Of a DNA stretch of 64,000 bases, positions 44,356-54,035 are shown piece after piece. Source of the DNA: Bacillus sp. ISL-18. Lineage in GTDB: Bacteria > Bacillota > Bacilli > Bacillales > Cytobacillaceae. The position numbers were made by a program, and so were the translations under genes. Positions within the stretch are counted from its first letter, which is position 1; each line of letters opens with the position of its first letter. The stretch covers positions 62,001-126,000 of the forward strand of contig NZ_JAGGQG010000006.1 in assembly GCF_018613415.1 (NCBI RefSeq), read 5' to 3'. Below the pieces are notes generated by a model. That model searched no databases. It worked only from the letters and a program-made list of their open reading frames with translations, and was not told the origin of the DNA.

Positions 44356-45236
44356 TGGAAATTCAATCGATGAGAGAGCTGATCGATGCTTGTGAAAGGG
44401 AACATAGATCCATTGGTGACATGATGTTGATGATGGAAGTAAAAAGATCAGGCAAAGACCGAGAAACCATTATTGGCATGATGGAAGAACGGCTGCTCAA
44501 AATGAAAGAAGCGGTTGAGTGCGGTATAAAGGACTCTTCAGCCGCCCCTAGCGGAATTTCCGGCGGTGATGCCGTAAAGATGAATGATTATATGAATCAA
44601 GGTAAATCCTTGTCAGGAAATTATATTAGCAATGCAATGACTTTTTCGTTGGCTACCTCAGAAAACAATGCGCGAATGGGTGTCATTGTAGCAACGCCAA
44701 CTGCAGGGGCAGCCGGCATTTTGCCAGGGGTATTGTTTTCACTTCATAAAAATGATGGGACGCCGTTTAAAGAGTTAGTCATGGGGTTGTTTACGGCAAG
44801 CATGCTCGGTTATGTCATCGCGAACCGTTCCTTCATATCCGGAGCAGCCGGGGGGTGCCAGGCGGAGGTCGGTTCGGCAACGGCCATGGCCGCCGGAACC
44901 ATTGTTGAGCTAAAAGGGGGCACACCACAGCAAGCTGTAAATGCAACGGCGATAGCGATGAAGTCACTTTTGGGTTTGGTTTGTGACCCAGTAGCAGGAC
45001 TTGTGGAAGTTCCTTGCATTAAGCGGAATGTGATCGGAACCTCCATCGCTTTTTCAGCAGCTGACATGTCCCTTGCTGGGATTGAGAGTCGTATTCCTTG
45101 TGATGAAGTTATAGAAGCCATGTATAGGGTTGGAAAAGAAATGCCTCGGACACTGCGTGAAACCGCACTCGGCGGACTGGCAACGACTGAAACTGGTAAA
45201 CAAGTAAAAGAACGACTATTCTGCAGGAAATCATAG
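44355..45236 (+). CDS. sdaAA: L-serine dehydratase alpha subunit (4Fe-4S)
   Basis: A 293-residue alpha chain. The cluster cysteines lie in [17 protein letters not shown] and [34 protein letters not shown] is the conserved catalytic core. Its ATG 44355 overlaps the last base of sdaAB, so the subunits are coupled. It completes the route glycine -> serine -> pyruvate within the operon. Confidence 0.95.
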   Translation: MEIQSMRELIDACEREHRSIGDMMLMMEVKRSGKDRETIIGMMEERLLKMKEAVECGIKDSSAAPSGISGGDAVKMNDYMNQGKSLSGNYISNAMTFSLATSENNARMGVIVATPTAGAAGILPGVLFSLHKNDGTPFKELVMGLFTASMLGYVIANRSFISGAAGGCQAEVGSATAMAAGTIVELKGGTPQQAVNATAIAMKSLLGLVCDPVAGLVEVPCIKRNVIGTSIAFSAADMSLAGIESRIPCDEVIEAMYRVGKEMPRTLRETALGGLATTETGKQVKERLFCRKS

Positions 45237-45247
45237 GGGGAAACAGG

Positions 45248-46360
45248 ATGAGTACGGAAACAGGATTAAGGCAAACACCACTTTTCGAAACGTATGGAAA
45301 ATATGGAGCGAAGGTGATCGATTTTGGCGGCTGGGCACTTCCAGTCCAGTTTTCAAGCATTTTAGATGAGCATGAGGCGGTCCGAACCAAAGCAGGACTC
45401 TTTGATGTCTCTCATATGGGTGAAGTGCTTGTTGAGGGGAAAGATGCAGAGAGTTACATCAACTACCTTGTCACCAACGATGTGACAAAGCTTGCCATCA
45501 ATCAAGCACAGTATACAGCCATGTGCTATCCAGACGGCGGAACAGTCGATGATCTACTAGTCTACAAACTAGATAATGAAAAATATTTACTCGTCATTAA
45601 TGCCGCCAACATTGAGAAAGATTTCAACTGGATGCAGAAACAGGCAAAAGGAGAGATGACGCTTCAAAATATTTCGAATGAAACCGCCCAGCTTGCCATT
45701 CAAGGTCCAAAAGCGGAAGGGATCTTGCAAAAGCTAACTGGTACAGATCTATCCAAAATAGGCTCCTTTTATTTTGCCCAACATGTGGCTGTTGCCGGTG
45801 TAGCGGATGTCCTCTTATCCCGGACGGGTTACACAGGAGAAGATGGTTTTGAGCTATATTTAGCCGCTGATCAAGCGGAAACTCTTTGGGGAAAACTTTT
45901 AGAAGCAGGCAGTGAGGACGGCTTAAAGCCATGTGGACTTGGTGCACGTGACACACTTCGCTTAGAAGCTCGTCTAGCACTCTATGGTCAAGAACTATTA
46001 GGTGATATTAGTCCGCTTGAAGCAGGAATCGGCTTCGCCGTGAAACTGAAAAAAGAAAGTGATTTTATCGGAAAAGCCGCCCTTTTAGCCCAGAAAGAAG
46101 CAGGATTAACACGCAAATTAGTTGGGCTTGAAGTTACTGGACGAGGCATACCGCGTCATGGTTATAAGGTATTTTCAGAGGGTGGGGAAGAGATAGGTGT
46201 TGTGACATCTGGAACTCAATCACCTACTTTAAAGCAAAGCGTTGGTCTGGCACTTATTTCTGCAGAACATAGTCCAGTAGGAACACCGTTAAAAGTGGAA
46301 ATCCGAAATAAGCTGATTGATGCGATTGTGGTGAAAACACCATTTTATAAAAGAGGTTAA
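45248..46360 (+). CDS. gcvT: Glycine cleavage system T protein (aminomethyltransferase)
   Basis: A 370-residue T protein that transfers the aminomethyl carbon from H protein to THF, releasing ammonia. [20 protein letters not shown] (N-terminal folate-binding region), FDVSHMGEV and [14 protein letters not shown] are the family blocks, with the catalytic Asp around residue 96 in [23 protein letters not shown] precedes ATG 45248. Confidence 0.96.
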   Translation: MSTETGLRQTPLFETYGKYGAKVIDFGGWALPVQFSSILDEHEAVRTKAGLFDVSHMGEVLVEGKDAESYINYLVTNDVTKLAINQAQYTAMCYPDGGTVDDLLVYKLDNEKYLLVINAANIEKDFNWMQKQAKGEMTLQNISNETAQLAIQGPKAEGILQKLTGTDLSKIGSFYFAQHVAVAGVADVLLSRTGYTGEDGFELYLAADQAETLWGKLLEAGSEDGLKPCGLGARDTLRLEARLALYGQELLGDISPLEAGIGFAVKLKKESDFIGKAALLAQKEAGLTRKLVGLEVTGRGIPRHGYKVFSEGGEEIGVVTSGTQSPTLKQSVGLALISAEHSPVGTPLKVEIRNKLIDAIVVKTPFYKRG

Positions 46361-46445
46361 TAGACTATCAGAATGTGTTTTTCTACTCGATTGATTTGAT
46401 TGGGAATTAACAAACGAATTTAAAAAATGAGAGGAAGTATAATCA

Positions 46446-46841
46446 ATGACAAACGCGACTGCAAGCTTACTATATAGCAAGGAACATGAGTGGGTTTTAC
46501 AATTAGATGGAAATCGAGTGCGAATTGGAATTTCTGATTATGCCCAAAAACAGTTAGGAGATATCGTATTTGTGGAAAGTCCACAAGTTGAGGATGACGT
46601 AACTGCGGATGAATCCATGGGAACGATTGAATCGGTTAAAGCGGTTTCTGAAATTTACGCACCAGTTTCAGGAACAGTGGTTCGGATTAATGATGAGTTA
46701 GAAGACGCCCCAGAAACCATTAATGCCTATCCATTCAGCAAAGGCTGGTTAGTAGAAGTGGAAATGTCCAGTCCAGAAGAATTGGAATCCCTTTTATCTG
46801 AAACTGAGTATCTAGCATTTATCAATGGAGGAGAGGAATAG
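46446..46841 (+). CDS. gcvH: Glycine cleavage system H protein
   Basis: A 131-residue lipoyl carrier protein. The lipoylated lysine is K65 in [15 protein letters not shown], and the typical KEHEWV and GDIVFVE segments are present. It shuttles the aminomethyl group between P, T and L proteins. The gene follows gcvT by 85 bases, with GAGAGGAAG upstream. Confidence 0.96.
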   Translation: MTNATASLLYSKEHEWVLQLDGNRVRIGISDYAQKQLGDIVFVESPQVEDDVTADESMGTIESVKAVSEIYAPVSGTVVRINDELEDAPETINAYPFSKGWLVEVEMSSPEELESLLSETEYLAFINGGEE

Positions 46842-46842
46842 A

Positions 46843-48195
46843 ATGACATCCACTTACAGATATCTCCCTGATACGAAACAAGATCAAGAGGAAATGCTCG
46901 CATTTTTAAATATGTCATCTATCGCTGAATTGTTTGAGGACATTCCAGCTGAAATTCAACTCCAAGGGGAGTTACATATACCAAAAGCTGACCCTGAACC
47001 ACTTCTTTTGAAAAAAATGAATCGGCTCGCTTCCAAAAACAAGAATGCAAACCAATATCCAACCTTTTTGGGTGCTGGAACTTATGATCACTACATTCCT
47101 AGTGTTGTGAACCACATGATTTCACGATCCGAATTTTATACTGCCTATACACCCTATCAGCCGGAAATCAGCCAAGGAGAATTACAAGCGATTTTTGAAT
47201 TTCAAACCATGGTTTGTGAGTTGACAGGAATGGATGTCGCCAATTCTTCGATGTACGATGGGTTTACCTCACTTGCAGAAGCGGCATCACTCGCTGTTTC
47301 ATCTACAAGACGCTCGAAGGTACTTGTTTCAAAGGCCGTTCATCCTGAATCACGGGCTATCTTAAATACGGTGGCAAGCGGACAAGGGTATACAGTAGAA
47401 GAATTGAATCTTGCTAATGATGTGACTGACTTAAAAAATTTGGCTGAACAAATCGATAAGGGGACAGCTGCTATTATTGTTCAATATCCAAACTTCTTTG
47501 GTTCGATTGAAGATTTGGCTGAATTGAAGAAAATCGCCGCAGCAAATGGTGCATTGTTCATCGTAAGTTCCAATCCACTGGCACTCGCACTCCTTGAAGC
47601 TCCTGGTAAGCTTGGAGCAGATATCGTGATCGGGGATATGCAGCCATTAGGAATCCCAATGTCATTTGGCGGTCCGCATTGTGGTTATTTTGCTGTAAGT
47701 AAGAAATTGATGCGAAAAATCCCTGGAAGAATTGTTGGACAAACGACAGATGAGAAAGGGCAGCGCGGCTTTGTCCTAACCCTTCAAGCACGCGAACAGC
47801 ATATCCGCCGTGATAAGGCTTCATCCAATATTTGTTCCAATCAGGCCTTAAATGCACTTGCCTCTGCTGTTTGTATGAGTGCACTTGGAAAGCAGGGAAT
47901 TCGTGAAATGGCCCAGCTAAACTTTGAAAAAGCCGATTATATGGCTAAATGCTTGCAAAATAAAGGCTTTGTGATTACTAATCATGCGCCATTCTTTAAT
48001 GAATTTGTAGTCGAACTTCCTCTTCCGGTGAAAGAGGTTAACGCAAAATTGCTTGAGGCGGGATTTATCGGCGGCTTCGATTTAGCGAGTGATTATAGCT
48101 TTGAAAATCATATGCTGATCGCTGTAACCGAGCAGAGGACAAAAGAAGAGATTGACCAATTGATCGAGGTACTGGAGGCTGTTGTAAATGGTTGA
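46843..48195 (+). CDS. gcvPA: Glycine dehydrogenase (decarboxylating) subunit 1
   Basis: A 450-residue N-terminal half of the split P protein, typical for Firmicutes. [36 protein letters not shown] and [19 protein letters not shown] are family blocks. It decarboxylates glycine with PLP held by the other subunit. ATG 46843 is chosen for the RBS GGAGGAGAGG; an ATG at 46825 lies inside gcvH. It overlaps gcvPB by 8 bases. Confidence 0.96.
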   Translation: MTSTYRYLPDTKQDQEEMLAFLNMSSIAELFEDIPAEIQLQGELHIPKADPEPLLLKKMNRLASKNKNANQYPTFLGAGTYDHYIPSVVNHMISRSEFYTAYTPYQPEISQGELQAIFEFQTMVCELTGMDVANSSMYDGFTSLAEAASLAVSSTRRSKVLVSKAVHPESRAILNTVASGQGYTVEELNLANDVTDLKNLAEQIDKGTAAIIVQYPNFFGSIEDLAELKKIAAANGALFIVSSNPLALALLEAPGKLGADIVIGDMQPLGIPMSFGGPHCGYFAVSKKLMRKIPGRIVGQTTDEKGQRGFVLTLQAREQHIRRDKASSNICSNQALNALASAVCMSALGKQGIREMAQLNFEKADYMAKCLQNKGFVITNHAPFFNEFVVELPLPVKEVNAKLLEAGFIGGFDLASDYSFENHMLIAVTEQRTKEEIDQLIEVLEAVVNG

Positions 48196-49678
48196 ATATA
48201 ATGATCTTATTTTTGAAATTAGTCGTCAAGGACGCGTTGGTTCAAGCCTTCCGGAATGTGATGTAGAAAAGATCGAGCTTCAGCAAAAACTTCCGAAACA
48301 CTTAATTCGAGAAACGCCGGCAGAACTTCCGGAGGTATCAGAACTGCAGCTTGTCCGCCATTATACAGCCCTTTCGAATAAAAACCATGGGATCGATAAC
48401 GGTTTCTATCCGCTTGGTTCTTGTACAATGAAGTACAACCCAAAAATTAATGAAGATGTAGCCCGTTTGGAAGGGTTTAGCCGTATTCATCCATACCAGC
48501 CAACTGAAACGGTACAGGGCGCATTAGAAGTTTTATATGAATTACAGGAAGAACTAGCTGTTATCACAGGAATGGATGCAGTGACATTACAGCCTTCAGC
48601 AGGAGCACAAGGGGAATGGACAGGATTAATGATGGTCAAAGCCTATCATAAGCAAAAAGGGGAAGTACGAACAAAAGTCCTTGTTCCGGACTCCGCTCAT
48701 GGAACCAATCCTGCAAGCGCATCGGTTGCTGGTTATGAAACGATAACGATTCCATCCAATGAGCAAGGGTTAGTCGACCTGGAAGAATTAAAGAAACATC
48801 TGGATGATAATACAGCTGCCCTGATGCTGACAAATCCGAATACGCTCGGTCTGTTTGAGAAGGAAATCGTGGAAATTGCTCATGTTGTTCATGAAGCAGG
48901 CGGCTTATTATATTATGACGGTGCAAATGCGAATGCGATTTTAGGAAAAACAACGCCTGGTACAATGGGCTTTGACATCGTCCATTTAAATCTTCATAAA
49001 ACATTTACGACACCACACGGCGGCGGTGGCCCGGGTGCTGGTCCTGTCGGGGTAAAAGAAAAACTGATTCCGTTTCTACCTGTTCCACGAGTAGTCAAAG
49101 CAGAGGATCAATATGCGTTAGATTATAACCAGCCTCAATCGATTGGTCGTGTGAAAGGCTATTATGGGAACTTCGGAATTCTCTTACGCGCGTACACCTA
49201 TATTCGCACCATGGGACCTGAAGGGTTACGTCAAGTATCGGAAGGCGCCGTTCTTCATGCGAACTATCTTCGCAAGAAGCTTGAGCCGTATTTTGAAGCA
49301 CCGTATTTACAAATCTGCAAGCATGAATTTGTGTTATCCGGATCAAGACAGAAAAAGTTAGGGGTAAGAACACTGGATATGGCCAAACGTCTGCTCGATT
49401 TTGGCTACCATCCGCCTACCATTTACTTCCCACTGAATGTGGAGGAGTGTTTGATGATCGAACCGACGGAAACAGAGTCAAAGGAAACGATGGATGCCTT
49501 TGCTGATGTAATGATTCAAATTGCCAAAGAAGTAGAGGAAAACCCAGGCATTGTATTAGAGGCACCACATACAACGGTGATTGGCCGATTGGATGAAGTA
49601 CAGGCAGCCAGACAACCGATTTTACGTTATACAAAAGAGGCATCTGCCGTGAAAGAAAAAGAAACGGTAAACGCATAA
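48188..49678 (+). CDS. gcvPB: Glycine dehydrogenase (decarboxylating) subunit 2
   Basis: A 496-residue C-terminal half of the P protein. The PLP lysine is K271 in [35 protein letters not shown] and [13 protein letters not shown] are further conserved blocks. Start ATG 48188 overlaps gcvPA, indicating coupled synthesis of equal amounts. Confidence 0.97.
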   Translation: MVEYNDLIFEISRQGRVGSSLPECDVEKIELQQKLPKHLIRETPAELPEVSELQLVRHYTALSNKNHGIDNGFYPLGSCTMKYNPKINEDVARLEGFSRIHPYQPTETVQGALEVLYELQEELAVITGMDAVTLQPSAGAQGEWTGLMMVKAYHKQKGEVRTKVLVPDSAHGTNPASASVAGYETITIPSNEQGLVDLEELKKHLDDNTAALMLTNPNTLGLFEKEIVEIAHVVHEAGGLLYYDGANANAILGKTTPGTMGFDIVHLNLHKTFTTPHGGGGPGAGPVGVKEKLIPFLPVPRVVKAEDQYALDYNQPQSIGRVKGYYGNFGILLRAYTYIRTMGPEGLRQVSEGAVLHANYLRKKLEPYFEAPYLQICKHEFVLSGSRQKKLGVRTLDMAKRLLDFGYHPPTIYFPLNVEECLMIEPTETESKETMDAFADVMIQIAKEVEENPGIVLEAPHTTVIGRLDEVQAARQPILRYTKEASAVKEKETVNA

Positions 49679-49687
49679 ACTGAAACT

Positions 49688-49725
49688 CCATCTGTGCAAG
49701 CGATACGCTGCACAGATGATTTTCT
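49688..49725 (+). terminator. Intercistronic hairpin between gcvPB and lipA
   Basis: CATCTGTGCAAGCG pairs with CGCTGCACAGATG (one bulge) and is followed by ATTTTCT. The short T tract suggests partial termination, which would lower expression of the maturation genes relative to the cleavage enzymes. Confidence 0.65.
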
Positions 49726-49771
49726 ATTAAATCAAGATTGAGAATAAGTTCCGTTCATAGGAGTGAATTAG

Positions 49772-50650
49772 ATGGCCACCGAGTATGTACGTAAACCAGA
49801 TTGGCTCAAGATTAAATTAAATACGAATGAACAATATACAGGCTTAAAAACGATGATGCGTGAAAAAAAGCTCCACACAGTCTGTGAAGAAGCCAAATGT
49901 CCGAACATTCATGAATGCTGGGCATCACGAAAAACAGCAACCTTTATGATTTTAGGCAGTATATGTACACGGGCTTGCCGATTCTGTGCAGTTCAAACGG
50001 GGCTGCCGACAGAGTTGGATTGGGAAGAGCCAGAGCGCGTCGCTGAATCTGTGGAGCAGATGGGGTTAAAGCATGTGGTAATTACAGCTGTGGCCCGCGA
50101 TGATTTAAAAGACGGAGGAGCGGGAGTGTTTGCGGAAACCGTCAGAGCCGTCAGACGTCGTAATCCATTTTGCAGTATTGAAGTTCTACCATCCGATATG
50201 AATGGGGAATACGACAACTTAAAAGCCTTAATGGATGCGAAGCCCGACATTTTAAATCACAATATTGAAACAGTAAAACGGTTATCACCAAAAATTAGAG
50301 CAAGGGCTACTTACGAACGGTCCCTTGAGTTTTTGCGCCGCGCAAAGGAGCTCAATGCCGCGATTCCAACCAAATCAAGCATTATGATTGGTCTTGGCGA
50401 AACAAAAGAGGAAATAATCGAAACGATGGATGATCTTCGCCAGAACCAGGTCGATATTATGACAATCGGCCAATATTTACAGCCTACTAAACATCATTTA
50501 AAGGTCCAAAAATATTGGAGTCCACAAGAGTTTGCTGAACTAAAATCAATTGCGATGTCAAAAGGATTTAGTCACTGCGAAGCCGGTCCACTTGTTCGCT
50601 CCTCCTATCACGCAGATGAACAGGTGCATGCAGCAAAGGCCAACGCGTAA
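49772..50650 (+). CDS. lipA: Lipoyl synthase
   Basis: A 292-residue radical SAM enzyme inserting two sulfurs into the octanoyl group on lipoyl domains. The auxiliary cluster uses C38, C43 and C49 (CX4CX5C), the SAM cluster C65, C69 and C72 (CTRACRFC), and the C-terminal RSSYHADEQ holds the conserved serine ligand. Its place after gcvPB suggests a paralogue devoted to lipoylating the H protein made by the same operon. Confidence 0.96.
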   Translation: MATEYVRKPDWLKIKLNTNEQYTGLKTMMREKKLHTVCEEAKCPNIHECWASRKTATFMILGSICTRACRFCAVQTGLPTELDWEEPERVAESVEQMGLKHVVITAVARDDLKDGGAGVFAETVRAVRRRNPFCSIEVLPSDMNGEYDNLKALMDAKPDILNHNIETVKRLSPKIRARATYERSLEFLRRAKELNAAIPTKSSIMIGLGETKEEIIETMDDLRQNQVDIMTIGQYLQPTKHHLKVQKYWSPQEFAELKSIAMSKGFSHCEAGPLVRSSYHADEQVHAAKANA

Positions 50651-50685
50651 GGAAGGTCACAAAGCGATAGGAGAAGTGAGGTCCT

Positions 50686-50991
50686 ATGATAATAAAAATG
50701 ACGGAAGCAGCCATAGACAAATTAAAAGAATTGGCTGAGATTAACGAGGGAATCCCTCGGATTGATGCCGAAGTAGCAGGCGGATGCGGGATAACCGTTA
50801 AGTTTTCGATTCTGTTTGATGAACCGCGTCGAAACGATTTATGTATGGAAATCGAAGGGATCCAACTTCGAATGGATCGCTTCACAAAACGATATTTAGA
50901 TGAAGAAACCGAAATTGATTATCAAGACGAACAGGGTTTCCTAGTCGGAGACAGCTTTACCTCGAGTTCTTGTGCCATCGAGCTCGATTAA
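50686..50991 (+). CDS. HesB/IscA-family protein, possible Fe-S carrier
   Basis: A 101-residue protein of the HesB-like fold: MTEAAIDKLKELAE at the N-terminus, AGGCGITVKFSILFDEP with one conserved Cys, and SFTSSSCAIELD with the C-terminal Cys. The usual C-x-C pair near the end is reduced to a single Cys, so cluster transfer may be altered. Situated between lipA and lpdA; lipoyl synthase and serine dehydratase both need 4Fe-4S clusters, so a cluster supply role is plausible (inference). Confidence 0.75.
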   Translation: MIIKMTEAAIDKLKELAEINEGIPRIDAEVAGGCGITVKFSILFDEPRRNDLCMEIEGIQLRMDRFTKRYLDEETEIDYQDEQGFLVGDSFTSSSCAIELD

Positions 50992-51070
50992 TTGGAGGCT
51001 GGGAGATTCACCTTTTTTACCTATAGCTTTCCTTTAGATTTCATCGACAATAGAAAAAGGGGAAATGAAC

Positions 51071-52471
51071 ATGACAAAAGAATACGACATTGTGATCATC
51101 GGCGGGGGACCCGGCGGATATGTCGCAGCGATTCGTGCCTCCCAATTGGGCTTTAAAGTGGCGGTAGTTGAAAAAGGGAAAGTCGGCGGAACATGTCTTC
51201 ATGCCGGATGTATCCCATCAAAGGCCTTATTGCGAAGTGCAGAACTATACGCGCAAACAAAAAATGCCCGCGCATTTGGTATCATCGCTCCAGAAGTTGC
51301 ACTTGATTTTTCATTGGTACAAGACAGGAAAGAAGACATTAAGGACCGCCTGTTTAAAGGGATCCAGCATTTAATGAAAAAAGGAAAAATCGATGTATAT
51401 GAAGGAAAAGGAAGTATCCTAGAATCAAAGGATGTTTTAATACAATTAAATAATGAGGAAGGGGATGTCATTGTAAGTCCGCGGAATATTTTAATTGCCA
51501 CAGGTTCGCGGCCAAGAACATTTCAAGGCTTGGAGGCGGATGGGAAATATGTCATGACGTCAGATGAAGCTTTAGAAATGGAAACGTTGCCAAAATCAAT
51601 CATCATTGTTGGCGGCGGAGTAATTGGAATCGAGTGGGCATCGATGCTCGTAGATTTCGATGTACAGGTGACAGTACTTGAATATGCCGATCGTATTTTA
51701 CCGACAGAGGATAAAGACGTTTCAAAGGAAATCCAACGGTTACTAAAGAAAAAAGGAGTAAAAATTGTCACAGGAGCAAGGGTTCTTTCAGAAACGCTTG
51801 AAAAAGGCGAGGGTGTTTCAATTAAGGCGGAGCATAAAGGGAAAGAAGTGTCCTATTCTGCAGACAAACTTTTAGTATCAGTAGGCAGGCTGCCAAATGT
51901 AGAAGGAATTGGGCTTGAAAAAACTGCGGTTGAAATGAAAGGCATGTTTATCAAAACAAATGAATTCTATCAAACGGAAGAAGCCAATATCTACGCCATT
52001 GGCGATTGCATCGGAGGATTACAGCTTGCTCATGTCGCTTCACATGAAGGCATTATTGCAGTTGAACATATGGCAGGGGAAAACCCGAACATGCTTGATC
52101 CCACTCTAGTTCCAAAATGTGTCTACTGCAGTCCAGAAGTAGCGAGTGTTGGCCTCACAGAAGAGGAAGCGAAGGAGAGCGGATTTCAAGTTAAAACCGG
52201 AAAATTCTCATTCCGAGCAATCGGAAAGGCCCTCGTATTAGGCGAATCAGACGGATTCATCAAACTGGTTGTTGAAGAAGGTACGGATAAACTGTTAGGA
52301 GCCCATATGGTCGGTCCCCATGTAACGGATATGATCACAGAGGTTGGTTTAGCCCGTGTATTGAATGCAACTGCTATGGACATTGCTCATACGATCCATC
52401 CACATCCGACCTTATCCGAAGCGATTGGTGAAGCAGTGTTATCTATAGATGGAAAGGCCATTCATGGTTAA
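51071..52471 (+). CDS. lpdA: Dihydrolipoyl dehydrogenase (glycine cleavage L protein)
   Basis: A 466-residue flavoprotein disulfide reductase. IIGGGPGGYVAAIRASQLG binds FAD; the redox-active pair is in GGTCLHAGCIPSK; IIVGGGVIGIEWASML binds NAD; the C-terminal HTIHPHPTLSEAIGE holds the catalytic His-Glu pair. ATG 51071 is preferred over 51065 because AAGGGG then lies 8 bases away. A dedicated L protein in a gcv operon is unusual, since Bacillus normally shares it with the 2-oxoacid dehydrogenases. Confidence 0.96.
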   Translation: MTKEYDIVIIGGGPGGYVAAIRASQLGFKVAVVEKGKVGGTCLHAGCIPSKALLRSAELYAQTKNARAFGIIAPEVALDFSLVQDRKEDIKDRLFKGIQHLMKKGKIDVYEGKGSILESKDVLIQLNNEEGDVIVSPRNILIATGSRPRTFQGLEADGKYVMTSDEALEMETLPKSIIIVGGGVIGIEWASMLVDFDVQVTVLEYADRILPTEDKDVSKEIQRLLKKKGVKIVTGARVLSETLEKGEGVSIKAEHKGKEVSYSADKLLVSVGRLPNVEGIGLEKTAVEMKGMFIKTNEFYQTEEANIYAIGDCIGGLQLAHVASHEGIIAVEHMAGENPNMLDPTLVPKCVYCSPEVASVGLTEEEAKESGFQVKTGKFSFRAIGKALVLGESDGFIKLVVEEGTDKLLGAHMVGPHVTDMITEVGLARVLNATAMDIAHTIHPHPTLSEAIGEAVLSIDGKAIHG

Positions 52472-52602
52472 TCCGAAAATATTAAGAATAATCGTCTCAC
52501 AAAAATAGTTTAGCAGTCTGAGAGGATTCCTGATAGGTTGGAAGGATTGCCCTTCTAATCAATTGATTTTACATGAACCATTGGCGAAGGGATGGTGGAA
52601 GA

Positions 52603-53472
52603 ATGAGTACAAAAGAAAACCTTAACCGTGCGAAATTATTAATTTCTTGTCCAGAAAAGCCTGGTATTATTTCAAAAGTTACCAATTTTTTATTAGAACA
52701 TAAAGCAAATATTGTCCATTTTGACCAACATACGACAGATCCACACTCAGGTGTATTTTTTATGCGAATTGAGTTTGAAATGGAAGTCATGGATGCCTCA
52801 ATTGAGAAGCTAGAACAGGATTTACATGTAATGGGACGGGACTATAAGTTAGAATGGCAGTTGAGCAGTACCAACAAAAGAAAGCAAATGGCCATCTTTG
52901 TTTCCAAAGCAGACCATTGTCTTAATGAGCTTCTCTTGCGCTGGAAGTCTAAGGAAATCCAAGTAGATATCCCGATGGTCATCAGTAATCATCCCGACTT
53001 AAAAGCGGTTGTTGAGGGGTATGGCATCCCTTTTTATCATATCCCCATGTCACATGAAACAAAAGAAGAGGCCGAACAGAAAGCATTAGAGCTGTTGGAA
53101 GGGAAAGTAGACTTTATTGTCCTGGCCAGGTATATGCAGATTCTTTCCCCAAAATTTATTTCTCATTTTCCGAATAAAATCATTAATATCCATCACTCGT
53201 TCTTACCGGCATTTGTGGGAGCGAATCCTTATGTGAGAGCGTTTAACCGCGGTGTAAAGTTAATCGGAGCAACGGCTCATTACGTTACCAATGATCTTGA
53301 TGAAGGACCAATCATCGAACAAGATGTCCAACGGATTAATCATCGTTATACAGTTGAGGATTTAAAGACCGCCGGACGTCATGTCGAGAAAAAGGTCCTT
53401 GCTGAAGCAGTTTCCTGGCATGTTGAAGATAAAGTACTTGTCCATGGCAATAAAACGATTGTTTTTACATAA
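52603..53472 (+). CDS. purU: Formyltetrahydrofolate deformylase
   Basis: A 289-residue enzyme with an N-terminal ACT domain (LLISCPEKPGIISKVTNFLL) and a C-terminal formyl-transferase-like domain. VLARYMQILSPKFI, NIHHSFLPAFVGANPY and the catalytic Asp in YVTNDLDEGPIIEQD are the PurU hallmarks. It splits 10-formyl-THF to formate and THF, freeing folate so the glycine cleavage system can keep running. ATG 52603 starts at MSTKENL; the upstream ATG 52573 has no RBS. Confidence 0.95.
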   Translation: MSTKENLNRAKLLISCPEKPGIISKVTNFLLEHKANIVHFDQHTTDPHSGVFFMRIEFEMEVMDASIEKLEQDLHVMGRDYKLEWQLSSTNKRKQMAIFVSKADHCLNELLLRWKSKEIQVDIPMVISNHPDLKAVVEGYGIPFYHIPMSHETKEEAEQKALELLEGKVDFIVLARYMQILSPKFISHFPNKIINIHHSFLPAFVGANPYVRAFNRGVKLIGATAHYVTNDLDEGPIIEQDVQRINHRYTVEDLKTAGRHVEKKVLAEAVSWHVEDKVLVHGNKTIVFT

Positions 53473-53503
53473 GTTTAGCGGCAGATGATAGGAGATGGTT
53501 TTT

Positions 53504-53680
53504 TTGGCAGAAAATGAACATGTACTAGGCGTTATTCATTTCGTATTAGCTATTCTGTGGATCTGTTTTTTTATCAAAAGTAAACGAAATCATACCGTAA
53601 ACTACATACATATCATGTTGCTGCTATTTGCCGTTGGTATTTTAATTAATACACTATTTAATGTGATGAATCGTTTGTAG
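53504..53680 (+). CDS. Small membrane protein (58 aa), unknown
   Basis: Two hydrophobic segments (VLGVIHFVLAILWICFFI and IHIMLLLFAVGILINTLF) separated by a charged loop. TTG 53504 is placed 9 bases after GGAG; the ATG at 53495 directly abuts that RBS. It directly follows purU (31 bases) and is ended by a terminator, so it is the last gene of the glycine operon. No family recognised. Confidence 0.65.
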   Translation: MAENEHVLGVIHFVLAILWICFFIKSKRNHTVNYIHIMLLLFAVGILINTLFNVMNRL

Positions 53681-53696
53681 TATTAGGATAGTAGAA

Positions 53697-53738
53697 AAAA
53701 AGTTTGCGGAAGATTTGTTATCTGCAAGCTTTTTTTTA
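53697..53738 (+). terminator. Rho-independent terminator of the glycine operon
   Basis: AAGTTTGCGGA/TCTGCAAGCTT stem with G:U pairs, followed by TTTTTTTT. Confidence 0.88.
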
Positions 53739-54035
53739 TCTCAGAAATTGGTATGAAATATCCTAGTTGCCGATTGAGGTACAGGACTCCAGTAGTTAGA
53801 TTAATGAAAGAATTATAGTTTTAAGAAAATACCGAAGGATAAGTAAATAATGGTTATAATTGATTTCCAATAAGAATAATTGAATAGTAGAAGTCTTTCG
53901 GACAACCATTGTCATGAACATACATGTTCATGCTTTTTTTATAAAAGTAAAAGGCTGTAAAACAAAATAAACAAAAGAATGCGAACCACTTTCTCTTGTT
54001 TCATTTATGTTAGGGATTTTTTAGGGGGGATTGTA
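53739..54035 (+). promoter_or_regulatory. Leader of the lyase gene with a terminator-like hairpin at 53912-53940
   Basis: CATGAACA/TGTTCATG with TTTTTTT (53912-53940) lies about 95 bases before the TTG start of the next gene. Nothing coding precedes it after the operon terminator, so it may be an attenuator acting on a leader RNA. Confidence 0.45.
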
